NCBI RefSeq assembly: GCF_000203815.1 | Contig: NW_004457624.1 | Location: 3,186,354-3,250,353, forward strand | Length of the DNA stretch: 64,000 nt | Direction of reading: 5' to 3' | Source: Cavenderia fasciculata | Lineage: Eukaryota > Evosea > Eumycetozoa > Acytosteliales > Cavenderiaceae | In this document: positions 55,824 through 64,000 of the stretch, piece after piece | How the letters are laid out: each line of letters starts with the position of its first letter | How positions within the stretch are numbered: the stretch's first letter is position 1 | The notes under the pieces: model-generated | Seen by the model: the letters and a program-made list of their open reading frames with translations, nothing else | What the model was told of the DNA's origin: nothing | Databases searched by the model: none | Position numbers and translations under genes: made by a program

Positions 55824-56554
55824 CCCAACACACCTCACGCGCCCTTCAAACACTAGTGGAAGGATTGAACTGTTTAGTTTTCACCAACGTACACTCCACA
55901 TACCTCCTCTCGCGAGCGAGGTGTTGCCAGCTTCCTTTCATTGCAAAAATTGGGTGGCAAATGGGAGATATTTAATAAATAAAACGAAAGTTTTTTTTAA
56001 TTTGAAAAATTCAGGTGCCTGAAGGTAAGTGGAGCCGGTCAAGTCGCAAAGTGCGCTCCACCAATGACAGTCTGAAACTCCCTCCTACCCACCTCAAATC
56101 ACCAACACCACACCAAAATAAATATAAAGTAATAAAATTAATTTTTTTTCCCTTTGTCAAGTGTATCACCTACCCCCCATTTCACCGTTCACTACTGCAC
56201 TTGTACACTCACTTCCACTCTAACACAATTTAAACACTGCACTGTCTTGTTATTTATTTAACATAAAATCCATCACTAACATTTATAAACAAACAAATTA
56301 ATACTATTAATTTCTTGTGCTTGTCCATTATTCACTTCGTCAAGCAGACAATCTCCTTCAACTTTTTCTTATTGTCCTTGTAACAAATCATCATCATTTT
56401 TTAAAAATACTTAAGTAATATTATTATTTATATACAACAACCACATATCTATCTTAAATCTCAAAGCAAATAGTTAAGAGCACCGCTTCACCATCATCCA
56501 ATCACAGCAAATCACTTTTTAATTTTTATAAATAGAAAAAAAAAAAAAGAAAAG

Positions 56555-59054
56555 ATGGTAGCAGCATCGATTGTCACTGGATTAAATCCAATGGCAGTGC
56601 CATTGACATTATTCATTGTTCAATTATTATTAATTGTTGTAATTTCTAGACTTTTATATTATGTATTATCATATGTTCAACGTATGTATAGATAGAGAGA
56701 AATCAAATATCAATATAAGATTTTTAACATTATTATCTTTTTTGTTATTTCTATTTCTTTTTCTATTTTCTATTTTCTATTTTCTATTTTCTATTTTCTA
56801 TTTTCTATAGAACCACCTGTAATTTCAGAAGTTATTACAGGTATTTTATTAGGACCATCTGTACTTGGTATTTCAAAAGCCTTTTCACAAAATGTATTCC
56901 CAGCCAGTTCGTTGACCGTACTCAATGTCATTGCCAACGTTGGTTTGATCTTTTTCATGTTTATGGTTGGTTTGGAAGTCGATCCAACCATCCTCAAAAA
57001 GAATCTCAAATCCTCTATGATCATCTCGCTCAGTTCCATTATCCTACCATTTGCCATGGGTATTGGTTTGGCTGCCATTCTCTACGACAAGATGGTTGCC
57101 GAAGATGAAAAGCTTTCCTTTCCATTGTTTTGCGTCTTTGTCGGTGTTGCCATCTCCATTACTGCTTTCCCAGTGTTGGCTCGTATTCTCACTGAAAGAG
57201 GTTTAATGACTTCAAAGGTTGGTGTTACTTCTTTGGCTGCTGCTTCTGTTGATGATGTCATGTATGTAAACAAAAGAAATATAAAATAATATACTCTATA
57301 CACATATACTTACTTATATTTCTTTTAGAGCATGGATATTATTAGCATTTGTAGTATCATTTGCAAATAATTTAAAGACTGATGGACCAGATGATGCAAG
57401 AAATAGATTGTCTGCTTTGTGGACATTTATTCTGTTGATTGGTTTCATTGTACTTATGTTTGGACCGGTTAGAATGGGATTGGCACATATCTTTAGAAAG
57501 TATGTAAAGACAGAGTCACACAAACATCAAATGGTTGTTGCTTTGTTGATGCTCATGTTTATGTCGGCCTTTTACACCGAGGTGATTGGTGTACACGCCA
57601 TTTTCGGTGCTTTCATCCTTGGTGTCATTGTCCCACGTCACGACGGCTTCCATCACATGTTGACCGAACGTATTCAAGATGTTACCACCATCGTCCTCTT
57701 GCCACTCTACTTTACCTTTTCGGGTCTACGTACAAAGTTGAATTCCATCGACTCTGGCGTGGCCGGAGGTTGCACTGTACTCATTATCGTGTTTGCCTGT
57801 TTCGGTAAGATTGTCGGCGCCACATTTGCCTCACGTTTCTGTAAAAACACATGGAGAGAGAGTATCACCGTCGGATTCCTCATGAATACCAAGGGTCTTG
57901 TAGAGTTGATCGTCTTGAACATTGGCTACGAGATTGGTATCCTCAACCAAACCTTGTTCTCCATGTTTGTTGTGATGGCGTTGGCCACCACCTTTATGAC
58001 GACGCCAGCCGTCTACTTTATCTGGACACGTTGGGAAAACAGACAGTCTCGCGTGCCAATGGTGCCCAGAGCCGCCGGCAAGTTCAATATCCTCCTCTAC
58101 CCCACCCAGGTCCGTTTGGGATCGGTAATGACTGCCATCGCCGCCGCCATCACCTCGCCCAAAGCAACCTCCAAGAAATACAAGATCTCTAGTGTCTATG
58201 CGACCGAAGCCATTGGTGACCGTCCCTCGACCTACTTTTTCAACAGTCTCAAGAACTTGCCACCCGCCAAACGCGAGATTTACGAAGCCATCCAAGAAGA
58301 GGCCACCACCATTGGCGTCGTCGTCAAGCCCATCGTCATGTCGTCGGTCGACATTGCCTCGGACATTCGCCATGTTGCCAAGACCCAGTGGCCCGATCTC
58401 GTCCTCATGGGCTGGACGCGTAACGACCGTGGCAGCGAGATGACCCAGTCGTCGACCGTCATGGAAAGCTTCTCCAACATGGGTGCTCAGTCTGCCGACG
58501 CCCCCTTTTACGGCAAGGTCATTGTCAATGTCCTCGAACACGTCAAGTCTGCCGTCGGTGTCGTCGTCGACAAGGGTCTTGACCGTTTCAACAAAAAGCA
58601 CAACATCCTCTTCCCCTATTCTGGTCAGACCTATGAAAACGACGCCATCACCCTTGTCCTCAAGATGGCACGTCGTTCCAACATCACAATCACCATCCTC
58701 ACCAACCAAGTCGAACAGACCCGTCAAAAGATCGTCGCCAACGAGAAGCTCGACATCAACCAGTTCACTATCAACGCATCCGACGACCCACACCAAGAGG
58801 CACTCGCCAAGGCCAAGGACCAAGATGCCGACTACTGGTTAGTCGTCGTCGGTCTCCCAAGAGAAGACTCTGTCAGACAAGAACAACTCGTCACCCAATC
58901 AGCTCACTCTCTCTTGATCGTCCATCCATCCAACCAATTACTCGAAATCCAAAACCTTGGAAACGGTCAACTTAAAATGTCTTGTGCCAATCTCACCTCT
59001 GATTCTCCTCAAACTATTGAATTACCTCAATTAGATCATCATAATAATCAATAA
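56555..59054 (+). CDS. CPA2-type cation/H+ antiporter (KHA1/CHX-like)
   Basis: Exons 56555-56681, 56811-57261 and 57329-59054 give 767 aa. Introns are GTATGT...TCTATAG and GTATGT...TTTTAG. About 12 membrane helices fill the first 430 residues. Family blocks are ISEVITGILLGPSVLG, FMFMVGLEVDPTILKKN, VGVAISITAFPVLARIL, LAAASVDDVIAW (the DD pair of the transport site) and GVHAIFGAFILGVIVP. The roughly 340-residue C-terminal cytosolic part is soluble and resembles the regulatory (USP-like) tail of CHX proteins. It should exchange K+ or Na+ for H+ in an endomembrane (inference). From 57560 on, codons are markedly GC-rich. Intron 1 is largely a (TTTTCTA)n repeat. Confidence 0.92.
56758..56807. repeat. 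(TTTTCTA)n tandem repeat in antiporter intron 1
   Basis: About seven 7-bp units run directly into the splice acceptor, TTTTCTATAG. The repeat therefore supplies the pyrimidine tract. Confidence 0.9.
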
Positions 59055-59269
59055 TTAATCATACAAAACTATAATAATAACAATCAATAATAATACTTTT
59101 ACAAAATGAATAGAATAAAAATAGATCATTTTTTTTCATTCTTTAAAAATTACCAAGTCTTTAGTAGTTGTTGTGTAGTCAAACCCATTTTTTATTCTTT
59201 TCTTTTTATCAAATTCTTTCAAAAGATAGATAATAATAATAATATTATTTATATGTCTTGTTACTATCA

Positions 59270-61381
59270 ATGGGTAATGTAATATCACATATTCAAGTGG
59301 ATGAAGAAGTTGTAGATACAACAAAAGAAGTTCAACTGGTTGTAGATCAACAAATATTTAAAAAAGTAATCAAGAATAGATACTTGACAAATCTAATCTT
59401 TAGTCATGTTAGAGGTATTCATAGAAACCTTGTTATCAATTCATTTCTCAAACCTGGTCATATAGATAGTTATGTTCAAGTATATGACTATCTTGGACAA
59501 AGTTATTGTAATAAAAAGGTATTCCCGAAAGTTGTCAAGGAAAAGGTAAAGAATGCAATAACACAAGTTCAAGATAATGGTCAAATGAAAAAGAAGAAGA
59601 AAGGATCAACCATTGGATTATCATTCTTTTCATTTTATGAAAAGGAAATGGGACCAAAAGCATTATGTGAAGATCCAAATATAGATTTGGAGACATTTAA
59701 ACAACTCATTCCATTGGTACGTCCTAGAGCAATCAACTCTAGAAATACAACTATTTTACATTGGGCAAATATTAGTGGTAATATGGAAAGAGTAAAGTAT
59801 CTTGAAGAACAAGGATACAAGGCAAATTTATGTCCACCAAATTATAAACCAGTACCATCTATCAATGTTGATGAAACATTTACTAGTTATGATTCAATCA
59901 AATATGATCTCACTTGGTTGGGTGATGAAAAAAGGTTTACCAAGATATTAGATAGATTAAAAAATGTTTTATTTAAATCTATTTATCCAAAACCTCTACT
60001 CGGTGCAGACAACTTATTTCAAGAAAGGTTAAAGGATATGTTTTATCAATACAACTTGTATCGTGTTAGTCAAAACTTGGATCAAATAATAGTACCAACT
60101 GCCGATCTATCCACCACAACTTTATTCAACAAAAAAGAGTTAAATCTAATATTTACATTGTTGGTAGTACTATTGATAGATCAAACTGTTAATTATCCAA
60201 CTACACAATTGACAATTAAAATGTTAATACTTGCCAACAATCCAATTATTACCAATTATTTCATGGTCATGGGTCCATTTAGACATTTGCCTCAGGGTTG
60301 GACAAGAGATACCAAAATCACTGCAATGTTGGTTGACTATTGTTCACTTGTTTCTCCAGAGGCTTATGCAACGGCTGTTGATAGGTTATGGGCCAATGAA
60401 ACACCACAAGTAATAGAAATGAACCTCACAAGGGCAGTTCATCATGCAATGTTAAACAATCAATTGACAACCTTTAGAAATATTTTACAATCTGGTAAAT
60501 TTGAAATATCTTCTATTGGTACGGTCAACCTTTGTCCACAATATTTTGACGAGTATTTTAATATCGCTTTGGAATTCTTTACCGACCCCAAGTATAATGA
60601 AAATGCAAATCAAAAGTTTTGGACCGAAATTTATAAATTGGCAGCTTATACATCAAGAAATCATATTTTAGATCCATTCTTTTCAAATGAAAGCGTTGAT
60701 CAATCTAGTATACTATTTGACCCATTACATATCTTTGTATTATTAGAACAATCTATAAATGGTGCAAATTATTCATTGGCTATGAAAATTAAAGATTCAC
60801 CATTAATGAATCAATTACAAGCAATGGAATGTATCTCTAAATTTGCTCAAAATATTCCAACTCTTTGTGCCAATAGAATTAGTAATGCAGTAGATTTTAT
60901 TATCACTTGGGAAGGTGGTATAACATTATCAACTTGGAAACAAACAATTTCAAAATCAATCCAACTTCAAAGATTAGATGTATTATTAAAATTAGTTGTA
61001 TGTAAAAAAAATAATAATAATATCTAAATCTATTAATTATAATTACACATTTTATTAATTTATCTATTTTAATTTGTATTTCGTTAGGATGTAGGAATAG
61101 TATCACAAAACAATCCAATTAATATTGGTTGTATTATTATTAGACATACTGGATTTATATTAGAATGTTTGGAAGAGTTACCATCAAATTGTATTGGTTC
61201 AGAAATAACACTAAAAAAATGGAGAAAATTAATTAGAAAGGCTAGATCATCAAATTGCCTCAATCTAATTGCCATCGTTCTTGAGAGATATTTAGAGTTA
61301 TGTATTACTGAACAAAAGTATAAGGATCAGATCAACCGTTTCCTATCTCAAAATATCGCTTCCGCAAACCAAAATAAATAA
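59270..61381 (+). CDS. Lineage-specific tandem family protein, copy 1 (whole)
   Basis: Exon 1 is 59270-60997, the intron is 60998-61087 (GTATGT...CGTTAG), and exon 2 is 61088-61381, for 673 aa. The start (IFKKVIKNRYLTNLIFSHVR) is an F-box-like head shared with copy 3. A segment RNTTILHWANISGNMERVKY followed by LEEQGYKA resembles one ankyrin unit. The rest is helical with no known domain; conserved blocks include QYFDEYFNIALEFF, ANYSLAMKIKDSP and ALEC-like AMECISKFAQNIPTLCANRI. Exon 2 holds LECLEELPSN and ends in a Lys/Asn tail. I take it to be one of the large dictyostelid ankyrin/F-box-like families. The function is unknown. Confidence 0.75.
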
Positions 61382-61413
61382 ATAAATAAATAAATAATTC
61401 ATTACCCTTGATT

Positions 61414-62954
61414 ATGTATTTAGAAAAACATAGAAATACAGCTATATTACATTGGGCAAATTTAAGTGGTAATATGGAGAGAATAAAGTATCTTGAATAT
61501 GAGGGATACGAAGCTCATGATGATGTACATCCTTACGATTGGCGGAAATTGGCCAACAACATTAATATCGAAGAGACATATGATTCAATTGAATCAATTG
61601 ACAATGACATTTCATGGATTAATAATGACACTCGATTGGAAACAGTAGTAAAGAGACTAAAAGAAATCTATCCAACTCTCAAACGACACTCTTCTCCTGC
61701 TCCTTCTGTACTACTCATTGCAGACCAATTCTTTAATGAAAAGTTAAATGAAATGTTTACAAAATACAACGAGTATCTTGGACGTCAAAACTTGGATCAT
61801 GTAACAGTAACAACTGATCCATCAACCGAATTTACCAAACAAGAGTTAAATTTGTTATTTACTTTGTTTGTGGCAGCTGGATATGGAGCTCATTGTAATA
61901 CTACCCATTACACAATCAAAAGATTGATTCTTATCAACATCCCAATCATTACAAATTATATATTGGAATTGGCAGTTAAACTGTGGAGACTAGATATCGA
62001 AATGGTTGGATTCTTTGCAATGGTTTCATCAGTGTAGTGTGCCAGGGCAACCGATTATTTTTGGGTCAACCAAACTCCTTATCGGATGTCAGGGTATCTT
62101 GGCGACGTTCTCAACGATTTATTTATAAACAACCAACTGGCAGGGATTAGAAATATATTACAGTGTGGTAGACTCCCGCTACACTCTATTGAATCATTTC
62201 CAAATCTTTGTACAAAATATTTTGATGAATATTTAAAGATTGCTTTAGATTTCTATAGCAATGATATCAACAAAAATAGAAATGTAAATCATTTATTTTG
62301 GGTAGTACCATTACACAAATACTAAAATACTCTATAAATGGTGGAAATTATTCATTGGCGATGAGAATCAAAGAATCACCACACCTTGATCAATTAGATG
62401 CTTTGAAATGTATCTTAACTTTTGTTGAAAATATTCCAACATTGTGTGCCAATAGAATTGGGGAAGCTGAAGATTTTGTTATCTCTTGGGAAGGTGGAAT
62501 AGTATTATCAACTTGGAAAAGAATAATTCACAAAGCAATTGAAAGGCAAAGACTTGATCTTTTATTAAAATTGGTTGTAGGTAGAATACCACTCACTATC
62601 ATATTTATTTAACTCTCGAGATTAATGAATTAATATTTTAGATCAACAAATAATAATTAGGATATCGGAGTAGTATCTAAAAAAAACAAAATTTTTGGTT
62701 ATAATATATCTGAAAACATTATCCAACAGCCAGGATTTTTTCTAGAGTGTTTGGAAGAACTACCTCCATGTTGTTTTGATCGAATAAGAATACCAAGTTA
62801 TTGGAAAAGAACGGCTATTCGAAAGGCCAAACGAACAAACAACCTCAATCTCATCGTCGCAGTATTAAATAGATATACAGAAATATGTATTCCAAAAAAT
62901 AGTTTGGGATTTAAGGAAATGAAAGATTTTCTTTCAAAATATGAAACAAAATAA
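61414..62954 (+). pseudogene. Decayed copy 2 of the same family
   Basis: Homology begins only 33 bp after the stop of copy 1 and lacks the first roughly 155 residues (the whole F-box-like head). It starts at HRNTAILHWANLSGNMERIK. An in-frame stop at 62035-62037 is followed by further family sequence in the same frame (ATDYFWVNQTPYR). Near 62300 about 40 codons are missing and the frame changes, resuming with NGGNYSLAMRIKESPHLDQL. The final exon, 62661-62954, has the same length as that of copy 1 (294 bases), after an intron 62577-62660 with a GTAGGT donor. The ends of the family protein are thus kept while the middle is broken. Confidence 0.8.
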
Positions 62955-63258
62955 ATATTAATAGTAATTGTAATCATATTCATATTCTTTGATTCAAATA
63001 AATTCATAACTCTTCTTTTTTTTTCAATGATGATCATAATCGAAAGATTATTCTTTTATAATACAACTCTAAAATAAATAGTATAAAATATACTTATCAT
63101 AGAGTAAGTAGTATTTATTTAATTAAATCAATATATCTCTAGATATTAACAAAAAAAACAAAAAAAGATTATAAACTTCACAGTGAAGATGGAGAACTCT
63201 TAATTCGTATTATTCTTACAAACCCATAGTATTATATTATATCAAATATTATTCAGTA
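62955..63258. other. Intergenic, 304 bp, promoter of copy 3
   Basis: AT-rich spacer between the decayed copy and copy 3. Nothing beyond T and A tracts is seen. Confidence 0.5.
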
Positions 63259-64000
63259 ATGGATGATGATGGAAAAGAATCAAATAACATTGATAAAGTA
63301 TTCAAACAAGTATTCAAGAATAGATACTTGATCAATCACATCTTTGGTCATGTGAGAGGTATTCATAGAGATCGTATGATTGCCTATTACGACTTTACAG
63401 ATGCAGATTATATTGAATATTCAATGTATCATCAAAGGTTAAATGGTGTAAAGTACATATACAGTCATATGAGAGTATACAATGATATTGGAGATACGTT
63501 TTATCGACATCCGATCTACTCGACGATCATCAAGGATAGAGCAACTGACAACAACAAGGGACGCGCATACTCATTCTTTAACTATTACAGATATGGTTCG
63601 TCACCATCTAAAGTTTGTCGTAACCCTGATATCGATGTAGAGACATTCAAACAATTGGTATTATTGGCAAGTCCTAAAATGATAAACCCAAGAAATACAT
63701 CTGTCATGGATTGGACAAGGAAAAGTGGAAACACAGCAAGAATACAATATCTTATCGATCAAGGTTATAAAGAAAAAGAAAAAGATAAAGATAAAGAGAA
63801 TCAATTGGTTGACGCTACTATTGTAGTTGTAGAAGAAAAAGATAAAGATAAAGAAAAAGAATTGGTAGATCAAGTCAACAAATTAAAGATAGAGTATAAA
63901 GAAATTATTAGTAAAAAATACAATCAACAATCAATCGATCATTATATTCAATCAAGATTAAAAGAAATGATTAATCATTATAGAAATTATCAAAACAACA
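63259..64000 (+). CDS. Lineage-specific tandem family protein, copy 3 (cut by window end)
   Basis: The frame is open from ATG 63259 to the right edge (247 codons). The head VFKQVFKNRYLINHIFGHVR followed by GIHRDRMI aligns with copy 1. The next part is longer than in copy 1 and mentions a repeated HMRVYNDIGDTFYRH block. NPDIDVETFKQLVLLASPKM and INPRNTSVMDWTRKSGNTAR match the ankyrin-like segment. A Lys/Asp/Glu-rich insert (EKEKDKDKEN) is specific to this copy. No break is visible in the part present. Confidence 0.75.
   Translation, partial: MDDDGKESNNIDKVFKQVFKNRYLINHIFGHVRGIHRDRMIAYYDFTDADYIEYSMYHQRLNGVKYIYSHMRVYNDIGDTFYRHPIYSTIIKDRATDNNKGRAYSFFNYYRYGSSPSKVCRNPDIDVETFKQLVLLASPKMINPRNTSVMDWTRKSGNTARIQYLIDQGYKEKEKDKDKENQLVDATIVVVEEKDKDKEKELVDQVNKLKIEYKEIISKKYNQQSIDHYIQSRLKEMINHYRNYQNN

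Larger units (their letters stand above)
54846..56554. other. Intergenic, 1.7 kb, with hairpin and direct repeats
   Basis: It holds the copy B promoter, a CCCCATAA motif (55092-55099) reminiscent of the dictyostelid small-RNA upstream element, a 23-bp direct repeat, a long hairpin, a CTCGCGAG palindrome near 55910, and an inverted repeat GTGGAG...CTCCAC at about 56029-56061. The block 55640-56110 is clearly less AT-rich than its surroundings but has no long coding frame. The end is the antiporter promoter. Confidence 0.5.

Noticed and set aside
57831-58823. 330-codon minus-strand frame opposite the antiporter
   Set aside because: It is antisense to a GC-rich coding exon, is full of Asp/Val/Gly and has no recognisable domain.

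Overview
The window looks like a dictyostelid social amoeba (Amoebozoa). The DNA is AT-rich. Introns are short (about 60-165 bp) and AT-rich, running from GTAAGT or GTATGT to TTTAG. Proteins carry poly-Asn, poly-Gln, poly-Ser and poly-Thr runs. FNIP-type repeat proteins, a ComC-like EGF/E-set surface protein and a lineage-specific tandem family are present. The fairly moderate AT content and the C-ending codons of highly expressed genes fit a Cavenderia-, Heterostelium- or Acytostelium-like species better than Dictyostelium discoideum. That placement is inference.

Layout, left to right. Positions 1-7 kb hold an M16 metalloprotease (minus, cut by the window edge), two tandem small heat-shock genes, thymidine kinase, eEF1-gamma and a mitochondrial-type EngB GTPase. 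Positions 7-12.6 kb hold a solitary tRNA-Gly(GCC) and a run of minus-strand lineage-specific genes: an LRR protein, a FNIP-like protein, a small zinc-motif ORF and a coiled-coil repeat protein. Positions 12.8-27 kb hold a large ComC-like membrane protein, an MMACHC/CblC homologue, an Old Yellow Enzyme, an ankyrin protein, a Pmp-type beta-helix membrane protein and a 2H phosphoesterase. Positions 28-51 kb are mostly conserved housekeeping genes: ATG2, ELP4, CLF1/CRNKL1, a FNIP-like protein, a Nudix/IDI-like enzyme, NDUFS5 (87 aa, in two short exons), an unknown 148-aa protein, a SMYD4-like SET/TPR protein, a TRMT2A-like m5U methyltransferase, a rhomboid protease and a mitochondrial adenylate kinase.

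Positions 51-64 kb are the most accessory part. Two near-identical unknown genes flank about 2 kb of repeat-rich DNA. Two long perfect or near-perfect inverted repeats (23-bp and 26/27-bp arms, 44- and 22-nt loops) look like hairpin RNA precursors. Beyond a CPA2-type cation/H+ antiporter lies a tandem family with one whole copy, one decayed copy and one copy leaving the window.

The genes do not form an operon-like pathway, as expected for a eukaryote. Functional links are limited to themes: mitochondrial proteins (EngB, NDUFS5, adenylate kinase), tRNA modification (ELP4, TRMT2A) and compact bidirectional promoters (ELP4/CLF1, SMYD4/TRMT2A). I saw no retroelement, virus-like element, DNA transposon or CRISPR array. 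All spliced models were built by hand from splice signals, reading phase and protein family motifs.
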